Notes: generated by a model not told the origin, from the sequence alone. DNA of 5,630 bases from Faecalibacterium sp. UBA7177 (GCA_002491225.1 DKVN01000178.1:4198-9827); one strand, 5' to 3'; counted from the first letter of the stretch, positions 1-5,193 are shown. Program-made: numbers and translations.

Positions 1-73
1 CCAGCATGGTCAGCAGCGCCCGCAGCTTGTTGCTCCAAAGGCTGCCCAGGGCTAAGCGGATATTCTCAAGCAT
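1..73 (-). CDS. MacB/FtsX-type ABC transporter permease, N-terminal fragment
   Basis: Only the first 24 codons are in the window; the gene continues past the left edge. The ATG is at 73-71, and the visible protein begins MLENIRLALGSL and continues through WSNKLRALLTML. This is the typical start of MacB-type permeases: an amphipathic N-terminus and an NKLRALLT motif leading into the first membrane helix. GGGAGGTG (81-88) is a good ribosome binding site 7 bases upstream. The start overlaps the 3' end of the ATPase gene by 8 bases (ATGCTTGA), which suggests translational coupling. By family knowledge it would be the membrane subunit of an export complex with the adjacent ATPase and HlyD-like adaptor. 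The substrate cannot be told from the sequence. The family call rests on a short stretch plus operon context. Confidence 0.85.
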   Translation of the reverse strand, partial: MLENIRLALGSLWSNKLRALLTML

Positions 74-791
74 CGCCGCGCACCTCCCTGCCCCGCCGCT
101 CGTCCACGATCCGCCCGTCGAGCAATGTGAGGATGCGCGGGCACTCCTCGGCCAGCTTCTGGCTGTGGGTGATCAGCAGGATGGTCTTGCCCTGCTCCCG
201 GTTCAGCCGGTGAAAAATGTCCATCACGGTGCGGCTGGTGGCCGAATCCAGCGCGCCGGTCGGCTCGTCGGCCAGCAGCAGGGCGGGGTCGTTGGCCATC
301 GCCCGGGCAATCGCCACCCGCTGCTTCTGCCCGCCCGAGAGTTCATTCGGCTGGTGGCGGGCCCGGTCGGCCATGCCCACCGCGGTCAGCAGCTCGGCCG
401 CCCGCGCCGCCCGTCTGCGGGGCGCAAGCCCCGCGTAGAGCATCGGCAGCTCGACATTCTTCTGCGCGCTGGTGCGGCCGATGAGGTTGAAGTTTTGAAA
501 GACAAAGCCGATCTTCCGGTTGCGCACCTCGCTCATCTTTGCGTCCTTCTGGGCCAGCAGATCCAGCCCGTCGAGGGTATAGCTGCCCGCGGTGGGGCGG
601 TCCAGCGCGCCGATGATGTTCATCAGGGTGGATTTGCCGCTGCCGGATTCCCCCACAATGGCCACAAAATCCCCCGGCCAGACGGTCAGGTCGATGCCGT
701 GCAGGATCTCCAGTTCGTTCTCTTTGCCCTCATAGTACCGCTTGACGATGCCCCGCATCTCGATGATCGGCGCGGCGCTCTGCTCTGCCAT
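66..791 (-). CDS. ABC transporter ATP-binding protein, MacB/LolD-like efflux family
   Basis: This is a 241-residue cytoplasmic ATPase that powers the export complex. All nucleotide-binding motifs are present: Walker A GESGSGKST (47-55), Q-loop Q99 in FQNFNL, signature LSGGQ (151-155), Walker B LLLADE with catalytic E176, D-loop ALD (180-182) and switch H209. The stretch around residues 58-66 (NIIGALDRPTAG) and the NLIGRTSAQKNVELPM stretch are typical of the MacB/LolD/FtsE-like group. The reading frame is open upstream to 860, but those 23 extra residues lie inside the adaptor gene and read as low-complexity Pro/Arg. The ATG at 791-789 was therefore chosen: GGGGAGG (801-807) sits 9 bases upstream, and the protein then begins MAEQSAAPIIEMRGIVKRY like its relatives. 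The adaptor gene stops 4 bases upstream and the permease overlaps the 3' end by 8 bases, as in a co-translated operon. Confidence 0.95.
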   Translation of the reverse strand: MAEQSAAPIIEMRGIVKRYYEGKENELEILHGIDLTVWPGDFVAIVGESGSGKSTLMNIIGALDRPTAGSYTLDGLDLLAQKDAKMSEVRNRKIGFVFQNFNLIGRTSAQKNVELPMLYAGLAPRRRAARAAELLTAVGMADRARHQPNELSGGQKQRVAIARAMANDPALLLADEPTGALDSATSRTVMDIFHRLNREQGKTILLITHSQKLAEECPRILTLLDGRIVDERRGREVRGDA

Positions 792-795
792 CGGC

Positions 796-1983
796 TCAGC
801 CCTCCCCGCCCGCGGGGGCGGGCTCGTCGGGGGCCATGCTGCGCAGCTGCATCCCCTCACTCAGCCCGGCCCCGCTGATCTCGACCGCAAGGTCGCTCTC
901 CAGTCCGGTCGTCACCGGCACCGGCACAAACTGCACGCTGCCGTCCGCCGCCGTCTCTTTGGTCCAGACCACCGGGTTGCCCGCCTCGTCATAGCCCACC
1001 GCGTCCAGCGGGGCCACAAAGACCTTCTGGCGGCTCTCGAGGGTGATCTCGGCCCGCCCGCTCATGCCCAGCCGCAGCGCGCCGGTGGCCTCCGGGATGG
1101 CGATCCGCACCGGGTAGACCGTCTCGCCGTTCGTCCCGGCGGCGGCCCGCGGGGCGATCCAGCAGACCTCTCCGGCAAAGGCATCCCCCGCGCCCGAGGT
1201 GATTGCGGCCGGCTGCCCTAACTTGATCTGGTTGATGTCGAACTCCTTGATGTTGACCGCCAGTTCCAGCGCCCCGGTGTCCTCAATCACCGCCAGCTCA
1301 CCCGCCGCCGCCCCGACCTCGGCCGTGAGGCTGGTGATCACCCCGGCCTGGGGCGCGGTGATGGCGCACTGTGCCCGCTGCCGCCGCAGATTGGCGAGCT
1401 CGCTGTCCGACACCTGCTCCTGCGCCTGCGCCGCGTTGATGAGGGCGTCCTGCGCATCCTCAATCGCGAGGCTGTCCTGCCGCAGCAGCCGGTCCAGCTC
1501 AGTTTGGGGCAGCTGCTGGGCGTTTTCCTCGTCGATCGCCTTCTGGTTGCGGGCGTCCTGCAGATGGCGGGCGGCCTGGTCCACCGTCCGCTGTGCCTGT
1601 GCCTGCTGGTCGGCCAGGGTCTGCTCGGCGGCGCGGATCTGGCTGTCCAGCCCGGCGGTGTCCAGCGTGGCGATCAGGTCCCCGGCCGCCACCGTGTCCC
1701 CCTCCCGCACCGCCACCTCGGCCACCGGGTAGGGCAGGGTGGTCGTCACCCGGGCGGTCCGGGCCGAGGCGATGCTGCCGCTCACCTTCAGGCCCACCCG
1801 CAGCTCCTGGCGGGTAAGGGCAAAGGTGGGGGTCTCGCGCAGCTGGGCCGCGGCGGCCGCGGCCTCGGCCGGGGCCGCCACCAGCGCGCGGTAGGCGGTG
1901 AGCCCCGCCGCCAGCATGGCCAGCAAAAAAAGACAGATCAGCGGCTTTTTGTGCCGCCGCAAAAAGGAGAAAACGCTGCTCAT
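796..1983 (-). CDS. HlyD/MacA-type efflux adaptor (membrane fusion protein)
   Basis: This 395-residue adaptor is the extracytoplasmic partner of the MacB-like transporter. A basic N-terminus (RRHKK, 9-13) is followed by one membrane helix (about 14-31) that anchors it with the bulk outside. Next come the first half of a lipoyl-like domain (about 66-112, with AEVAVREGDTVAAGDLIATLD) and a Gln/Ala-rich coiled-coil hairpin (about 113-205). The second lipoyl half (QCAITAPQAGVITSL, 205-219) and beta-barrel and membrane-proximal regions (about 235-382) complete it. It ends in a Pro/Ala/Gly tail. The host appears to have no outer membrane, so no TolC-like partner is expected; relatives in Clostridia form an extracellular funnel (family knowledge). 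AGGGAG (1995-2000) lies 11 bases upstream of the ATG, slightly long, with AAAAGG closer in. It is the first gene of the operon. The cargo is unknown; antimicrobial peptides or other toxic molecules are typical for the family. Confidence 0.92.
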   Translation of the reverse strand: MSSVFSFLRRHKKPLICLFLLAMLAAGLTAYRALVAAPAEAAAAAAQLRETPTFALTRQELRVGLKVSGSIASARTARVTTTLPYPVAEVAVREGDTVAAGDLIATLDTAGLDSQIRAAEQTLADQQAQAQRTVDQAARHLQDARNQKAIDEENAQQLPQTELDRLLRQDSLAIEDAQDALINAAQAQEQVSDSELANLRRQRAQCAITAPQAGVITSLTAEVGAAAGELAVIEDTGALELAVNIKEFDINQIKLGQPAAITSGAGDAFAGEVCWIAPRAAAGTNGETVYPVRIAIPEATGALRLGMSGRAEITLESRQKVFVAPLDAVGYDEAGNPVVWTKETAADGSVQFVPVPVTTGLESDLAVEISGAGLSEGMQLRSMAPDEPAPAGGEG

Positions 1984-2047
1984 ACCTTTTCACACTCCCT
2001 GTTGGATGGACCGGCCGCGGCGCGAGCTCCGGGGCCTGATCCTACCC

Positions 2048-2100
2048 TATATAACGTGGCAAGGGGCGTGTTTTTTTCAGGGTTTTCGGGGATTTTTTTT
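2048..2100 (-). promoter_or_regulatory. Possible promoter of the efflux operon with phased A-tracts
   Basis: A TATATA box lies at 2053-2048 in otherwise GC-rich DNA, about 65 bases upstream of the adaptor ATG. No good -35 hexamer is visible at 17 bases. That position falls in the first of three A-tracts on the minus strand: A7 at 2071-2077, A4 at 2083-2086 and A8 at 2093-2100. Their centres are about 10.5 and 12 bases apart. Such tracts can act as an UP element or bend the DNA. A poor -35 with strong upstream AT tracts suggests an activator-dependent promoter, but this is inference. The remaining leader (1984-2047) is GC-rich and shows nothing else I can name. Confidence 0.35.
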
Positions 2101-2116
2101 ACAACCCCAGCAGACA

Positions 2117-2157
2117 AAAAGGCCCGCCCTCGCATCTGTGGCAAGGGCGGGCCTTTT
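2117..2157 (-). terminator. Strong intrinsic terminator after the small ORF, possibly bidirectional
   Basis: This is a perfect 14-bp inverted repeat: AAAAGGCCCGCCCT (2117-2130) pairs with AGGGCGGGCCTTTT (2144-2157) around a 13-base loop. On the minus strand a 10-bp G/C-rich stem is followed by TTTTTGTC, so it ends the transcript of the small ORF whose stop lies 17 bases upstream. On the plus strand it is followed by TTTTGTTT, so it should also work that way and insulate against antisense transcription. It lies between the small ORF and the efflux operon. Confidence 0.9.
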
Positions 2158-2174
2158 GTTTGCCGGGGATGGGC

Positions 2175-2279
2175 TCAGCGATCCAGGGTGTCGTACAGAT
2201 ACTCGACGTCAAGACCCATGGTGCTCAAAAATGCCATGCAGGCGATCGCCAGCTCTTTGCGGCTGAAAAAGTTTTTCAT
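2175..2279 (-). CDS. Small 34-residue protein of unknown function
   Basis: A short ORF runs from the ATG at 2279-2277 to the TGA at 2177-2175. I do not recognise the protein. It begins MKNFFSRKEL, has a hydrophobic Ala/Met/Leu-rich middle (about residues 10-23), and ends in an acidic segment finishing YLYDTLDR. The basic N-terminus, hydrophobic core and acidic C-terminus suggest a small amphipathic or membrane-associated helix; the hydrophobic stretch is short for a full membrane span. The case that it is translated is contextual. AAGGAGGG (2290-2297) lies 10 bases before the ATG, a consensus TATAAT promoter lies about 125 bases upstream, and a strong terminator follows 17 bases after the stop. 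A longer ORF in another frame covers the same DNA (2209-2598) but has no comparable ribosome binding site. It may be an independent small gene or a leader peptide of the efflux operon downstream. Confidence 0.68.
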   Translation of the reverse strand: MKNFFSRKELAIACMAFLSTMGLDVEYLYDTLDR

Positions 2280-2315
2280 CTGAAAAGACCCTCCTTATGG
2301 TCGAATCTTCTCCGC

Positions 2316-2397
2316 GCGGCGCTCCTCTATCCGCGCCGCCCGGCTGTGCGCCGCGAAGTGGTTCGCGGCGGATGGTGTTCCGCTTTCCCCTCGGAAC
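2316..2397 (-). other. Structured leader: three consecutive hairpins before the small ORF
   Basis: Three inverted repeats fill the predicted 5' leader of the small-ORF transcript. The first pairs 2377-2382 with 2392-2397 (GTTCCG/CGGAAC, 9-base loop) and would sit at the very 5' end of the RNA. The second pairs 2349-2357 with 2362-2370 (9 bp, CGCCGCGAA/TTCGCGGCG, 4-base loop). The third pairs 2316-2322 with 2333-2339 (GCGGCGC/GCGCCGC, 10-base loop). None is followed by a T-tract, so they are not terminators. The ribosome binding site lies beyond the third. They could stabilise the RNA or be parts of a regulatory leader. I do not recognise a known riboswitch class. Confidence 0.55.
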
Positions 2398-2404
2398 GGG
2401 TTTG

Positions 2405-2433
2405 ATTATACATCGGCGTTTTGCACAATGCAA
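2405..2433 (-). promoter_or_regulatory. Promoter of the small ORF, overlapped by a dyad
   Basis: On the minus strand TTGCAT (2433-2428) is followed after exactly 17 bases by a perfect TATAAT (2410-2405), predicting a transcript start near 2398. The -35 matches the consensus at its first three bases only. The dyad TTGCA-CAA-TGCAA (2421-2433) covers the -35 and the adjoining spacer, where a bound repressor would block RNA polymerase. The transcript would run about 280 bases to the terminator at 2117-2157. Confidence 0.65.
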
Positions 2434-2546
2434 ATGTGCGTATTTATCTATGTTGCACAAAATTGCACAAGAGGATTCGCGCCGGGGCAAAAACAGCAGG
2501 GAGAAATTTTTGGAAGCGGTGGGCAAATAGTGAGCATCTTGCACAA
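2421..2546. repeat. Four copies of TTGCACAA: possible regulator binding sites
   Basis: The word TTGCACAA occurs four times in the same orientation, at 2421-2428, 2453-2460, 2463-2470 and 2539-2546. The second and third are exactly 10 bases apart, which places them on one face of the helix. The first is 32 bases away (about three turns) and forms part of two overlapping dyads: TTGCA-N3-TGCAA (2421-2433) and GCACA-N7-TGTGC (2423-2439). The array surrounds and lies upstream of the minus-strand promoter at 2405-2433. This is the arrangement of an operator set for a transcription factor. I cannot assign it to a known regulator family. Confidence 0.5.
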
Positions 2547-2675
2547 CACACGGTCGGGAATTTTTGCCAAATCGACGAATCTTCTGCACATACGGCATCG
2601 GGCCGCGGTGGCGAGGGGGCGCTGGCGGGGCGGTCGGGAAGCTATCGTGGGCCGCGGCGGTGGGGGAGAGGGCGT
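2547..2675. other. Intergenic stretch without a recognised gene
   Basis: This is the rest of the roughly 450-base gap between the small ORF and the phosphoesterase. It is AT-rich at its left end (to about 2590) and very GC-rich to the right. The ten-base word CGGTCGGGAA occurs twice (2551-2560 and 2631-2640), and GGGCCGCGG twice (2600-2608 and 2650-2658). Open frames here on either strand lack ribosome binding sites and read as low-complexity Arg/Gly. I see no RNA gene. Confidence 0.5.
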
Positions 2676-2712
2676 AAAAAAAGCAGCAGCGCCTTATAAA
2701 AGACGATGCTGC
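2676..2712 (-). terminator. Intrinsic terminator of the phosphoesterase gene
   Basis: On the minus strand GCAGCA (2712-2707) pairs with TGCTGC (2688-2683). Two more G/C pairs follow inside after one mismatch, with a loop of about a dozen bases that includes TTTTAT. The stem is followed directly by seven Ts (2682-2676). It lies 21 bases after the stop codon of the phosphoesterase and so should end that transcript. Confidence 0.82.
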
Positions 2713-2733
2713 AAAAAATTCAGAATGAAAAGT

Positions 2734-3399
2734 TCACTCCAGCGGCACAAGATCGCAAAAGACGGCGCGGGCTTTGCTGGAGAGGGGCAGGTCGCGGTGG
2801 TAGCGGCCGAACATCCAGCTGCGGTAGTCGACACTGAGCAGCAGCTGGTCAAAAAAGGCGTGCAGCCAGTTGGTCTGCTCCCGCTCCATGGCGGTAAAGG
2901 CCAAGAGGCGCGCGGGGGCGTCGTGGGTGAGGATGTAGTCCACCTTTTTGTCGGCGGCGGCGAGGTTTTCGGCGCAGCGCTCGAGCTCGTCGGTGGTGGG
3001 CATCTCGGCACGCCACCAGTTGACCCCCTCCTCGCGCTCGTCCTTGTCCTCGCTTTCGCCGCCGCCAAAGCAGAGCAGCCGCTTGCCCTCGACCTGCAGG
3101 ATGCTGCCCCGCAGGATGTAGTAGAGGTTGCCGCCCAGATGCCGCGCGCGGCCGCCCTTATAGTCCACCAGCGGATAATCCCGCAGCAGATCGAAGTTTT
3201 CGTGGCAGCCGTCGATGAAAAGCAGCTGGTAGTGGCGCTTGGTAAGCCATTTCAGGGCCTTTTGCTCCTCCTTGCTGTCGTCCCACAAAAAGCCAAAGTC
3301 GCCCAGGACGATCAGGGTGTCCTGCCGCTTTAAGCGGCGCACCGCCCGCTCCTGAAAGCGGCGCAGGTCGCCGTGGGTGTCTCCGGTGACATAGATCAA
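2734..3399 (-). CDS. Calcineurin-like metallophosphoesterase with altered metal-2 site
   Basis: Read from the TTG at 3399-3397 the protein has 221 residues and begins (L/M)IYVTGDTHGD, as relatives usually start. AAAGGAGG (3409-3416) sits 9 bases upstream of the TTG and would lie inside the gene if the ATG at 3516 or 3426 were used. Those longer forms add a Pro/Ala/Arg-rich tail with no family likeness. Family motifs in order are GDTHG (6-10), GDFG (33-36), GCHEN (64-68, normally GNHE), THDAP (158-162) and FGRYH (197-201, normally GHxH). D7, H9, D34 and the last His, H201, should hold metal 1. Two positions normally used for metal 2 are Cys65 and Arg199. The enzyme would be soluble and cytoplasmic; no signal peptide or membrane helix is visible. 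The substrate is unknown. It is a single gene with its own terminator, divergent from the carboxypeptidase. Confidence 0.9.
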   Translation of the reverse strand: MIYVTGDTHGDLRRFQERAVRRLKRQDTLIVLGDFGFLWDDSKEEQKALKWLTKRHYQLLFIDGCHENFDLLRDYPLVDYKGGRARHLGGNLYYILRGSILQVEGKRLLCFGGGESEDKDEREEGVNWWRAEMPTTDELERCAENLAAADKKVDYILTHDAPARLLAFTAMEREQTNWLHAFFDQLLLSVDYRSWMFGRYHRDLPLSSKARAVFCDLVPLE

Positions 3400-3408
3400 A
3401 CCCTTCTG

Positions 3409-3416
3409 CCTCCTTT
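3409..3416 (-). promoter_or_regulatory. Ribosome binding site that decides the TTG start
   Basis: AAAGGAGG on the minus strand is a near-perfect Shine-Dalgarno sequence, 9 bases upstream of the TTG at 3399-3397. It falls inside the longer open frame, which argues against the upstream ATG codons at 3426 and 3516. Confidence 0.8.
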
Positions 3417-3480
3417 GCCGCTGCATCCGGCGGGCAAAATCTGCCCAAACTGTCTGGGGCGGGGCGGGCCGCGCCGCAGC

Positions 3481-3533
3481 GCCGGAACCTATCAGGCCGC
3501 GCCGGGCCGGAACCAAAACACGCCAGGCCGCGC
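3481..3533. repeat. Composite direct repeat upstream of the phosphoesterase
   Basis: GCCGGAACC occurs at 3481-3489 and 3506-3514, and CAGGCCGCGC at 3493-3502 and 3524-3533, in the same order. This is a two-part unit repeated once, with a spacer of 3 bases in the first copy and 9 in the second. It lies in the divergent intergenic region, upstream of the phosphoesterase. The origin could be a small local duplication. A binding function is possible but not shown. Confidence 0.45.
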
Positions 3534-3551
3534 AAATCGCCCCAAACTACT

Positions 3552-3579
3552 TTTCCATTCGCAAAAAGCCTGCTATAAT
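3552..3579 (+). promoter_or_regulatory. Extended -10 promoter of the carboxypeptidase gene
   Basis: TGC-TATAAT (3571-3579) is a perfect extended -10 element. TTTCCA (3552-3557) at a 16-base spacing matches four of six -35 positions. Transcription would start near 3586, giving a leader of about 125 bases. The same AT-rich patch reads TATTAT on the other strand, so it might also serve the divergent phosphoesterase, but no matching -35 is visible there. Confidence 0.72.
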
Positions 3580-3585
3580 AGGATA

Positions 3586-3710
3586 CGGCGCACCGCTGCA
3601 GCGCAGCAGCGCGCCAACCCGCGCTAACCCGCGCCGGGCCGCATCCTGCAGGCCCGCGCCCCGCGCGCCGATCCATCAACATTTTACCAAGTTTCGAGGA
3701 AATTGTCTAT
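3586..3710 (+). other. GC-rich leader of the carboxypeptidase gene
   Basis: The predicted untranslated leader contains AACCCGCGC twice (3616-3624 and 3626-3634, 10-base period). It also has a hairpin pairing CGGGCC (3635-3640) with GGCCCG (3651-3656), which extends by three more pairs past a bulged C. No T-tract follows, so it is not a standard terminator. An AT-rich stretch then leads to GAGGA (3696-3700), the ribosome binding site 10 bases before the ATG. Confidence 0.45.
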
Positions 3711-5078
3711 ATGAAAAAGCATTTTCACGGCGCACCGCGCTTTTTACGCCGCTGCGCCGCCTGTCTGCTGGCGCTGGGGCTGCTGGCCGGGCCCGCAGCC
3801 CCGGCGGCGGGGGCGGTGGGCTTTACCCCCACCTGCGAGGTCAGCGCCGAGGCGGCGTACCTGGTCAACACCGACACCAACCTCATCATCTACGAAAAAA
3901 ACAGCGAGCAGCCGCTGCCCGCCGCCAGCCTGACCAAGCTGGTCACCGCGTCGCTGCTGCTCGAGCGCTACGGCGACGACATGGACACCCCGCAGCTCAC
4001 CGCCTACAGCTACCTGTTCGACTACGTCTACGGCAAAAACGCCAGCCACGCCGACATCCGGCAGGGCGAGGTGCTCTCGCCGCGCACCCTGCTCTACGCG
4101 ATGATGCTGCCCAGCGCCAACGAGGCGGCCTACATCGTGGCGCACGACCTCGGCAGCGGGCAGATCGACAACTTTGTCAACCAGATGAACGCCTTTGCCA
4201 GCCGCCTGGGCTGCACCGGCACCCGCTTTTACGACCCCTGCGGCCTGGACGAGCGCAATGTCACCACCGCGCGGGATGCCTACCTCATGATCCGGTATCT
4301 GATGGAGTTCGACATCTTCCGGGAGGTGTGCGGCTCGGATGAGTACATGATGCCCGCCAACACCCGGCACGAGTCGCCCTACCGCATCGACAACACCGAC
4401 CGGATGGTGCAGGAGAACTACGGCGGCAACTACTACCGCAGCTACGCGCAGGGCGGCAAGACCGGCAGTTTGGGCGAGTGGCAGAACTTTGCCAGCTGGC
4501 ACAACCAGAACGGCGAGACCTACATCTGCGTGGTGCTGCACAGCCCGGACAGCTGCGACCCCTACGAGTACCCCACCAAGCGCCCGGCCCTCTACGAGAC
4601 GGGCCAGCTGATGGACTGGGTGTTCGACAGCTTTTCGATCCAGCCCGCGCTGGACACCGAGCAGCCGATCGAGGAGATCAAGGTGGACTATTCCGCCGAG
4701 GCGGACACCGTGATGCTCTACCCGGCGGACAGCATGATGACCATCCTGCCCAAGGACGCGGACGGCAGCGTCACCCAAAAGACCTTCCACCTGCCCGAGT
4801 CGATCCCCGCGCCGGTGCGGCAGGGGGACGTGGTGGGCACCGTGACCCTCTCGCTGTCCGGCGAGGAGATCGGCACGGTGGAGCTGCTGGCCGGGCGGGA
4901 CATCGAGCGCAGCGAGCTGCTGTTTGTGATCGCCAGGATCGGCGAGTTTTTCGGCAGCCTCTACTTCCGGGTGGTGGTGATCCTCAGCCTGATCGCGGTG
5001 GCGCTGTATCTGGGGTTCTTTGTCTGGAACAGCTTCAAGCGGCGCGGGGCCAAAAAGGTGCGGCGGCGGCCCTATTGA
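3711..5078 (+). CDS. D-alanyl-D-alanine carboxypeptidase, peptidase S11 (DacA/DacF type)
   Basis: This 455-residue penicillin-binding protein removes the terminal D-Ala from peptidoglycan pentapeptides outside the membrane and so limits cross-linking. It has a signal peptide (basic start MKKHFHGAPRFLRR, hydrophobic core about 15-31, likely cleavage after AGA near residue 35). The catalytic S11 domain spans about 44-285, with nucleophile Ser73 and Lys76 in SLTK, SAN (135-137) and KTG (250-252). Around residues 320-395 is a beta-rich domain like the C-terminal domain of PBP5. A true membrane helix (about 419-439) and a basic tail RRGAKKVRRRPY follow, so the protein should be anchored at both ends unless the signal is cleaved. 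Family members often end in an amphipathic anchor instead. GAGGA (3696-3700) supports the ATG. It has its own promoter and is divergent from the phosphoesterase. Confidence 0.95.
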   Translation: MKKHFHGAPRFLRRCAACLLALGLLAGPAAPAAGAVGFTPTCEVSAEAAYLVNTDTNLIIYEKNSEQPLPAASLTKLVTASLLLERYGDDMDTPQLTAYSYLFDYVYGKNASHADIRQGEVLSPRTLLYAMMLPSANEAAYIVAHDLGSGQIDNFVNQMNAFASRLGCTGTRFYDPCGLDERNVTTARDAYLMIRYLMEFDIFREVCGSDEYMMPANTRHESPYRIDNTDRMVQENYGGNYYRSYAQGGKTGSLGEWQNFASWHNQNGETYICVVLHSPDSCDPYEYPTKRPALYETGQLMDWVFDSFSIQPALDTEQPIEEIKVDYSAEADTVMLYPADSMMTILPKDADGSVTQKTFHLPESIPAPVRQGDVVGTVTLSLSGEEIGTVELLAGRDIERSELLFVIARIGEFFGSLYFRVVVILSLIAVALYLGFFVWNSFKRRGAKKVRRRPY

Positions 5079-5152
5079 GGCGGGCGGCCCTGCTGAAGCG
5101 GCGGCCCCGTTTCCCGCGACCCTCTCTGCAACCTTCTCTGCGGCCCCCTTTA

Positions 5153-5158
5153 TATAAT
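5153..5158 (+). promoter_or_regulatory. TATAAT box, possible promoter of the CmpB-like gene
   Basis: A perfect TATAAT within TTTATATAATATG stands in GC-rich DNA 75 bases after the carboxypeptidase stop. Transcription would start near 5165, ahead of the hairpin at 5194-5226. The -35 is poor: AACCTT (5130-5135) at 17 bases. The gene may also be reached by readthrough from the carboxypeptidase. Confidence 0.5.
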
Positions 5159-5193
5159 ATGTAAGGCGAGGCCCCCGGCCCCGCATAAAATGG

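Noticed and set aside
6..878. 290-codon plus-strand open frame opposite the ABC ATPase
   Set aside because: It is an antisense shadow: the minus strand carries complete Walker, signature and switch motifs, and this frame shows none.
2450..2530. Short plus-strand ORF starting MLHKIAQEDSRR, 26 codons
   Set aside because: It has a plausible composition, but there is no ribosome binding site before the ATG, no promoter ahead of it, and it lies within the repeat array upstream of the minus-strand promoter.
2421..2546. TTGCACAA repeats as DnaA boxes or iterons of a replication origin
   Set aside because: The word does not fit the DnaA box TTATNCACA, there is no replication gene nearby, and the spacing is irregular apart from one pair.
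2209..2598. 129-codon open frame on the minus strand
   Set aside because: It overlaps the 34-codon ORF in another frame, has no ribosome binding site at its start, reads as an Arg/Pro/Gly-rich composition without domain pattern, and would lie across the predicted promoter and leader hairpins.
3432..3446. GGGCA-AAATC-TGCCC dyad upstream of the phosphoesterase
   Set aside because: A five-base stem in GC-rich DNA is expected by chance, and it has no T-tract or repeated partner.
3744..5186. 480-codon open frame on the minus strand opposite the carboxypeptidase
   Set aside because: It is the antisense shadow of a gene with G/C-ending codons. It is rich in Val, Ala, Gly, His and Arg, with no motif and no ribosome binding site, while the plus strand has clear S11 catalytic motifs.
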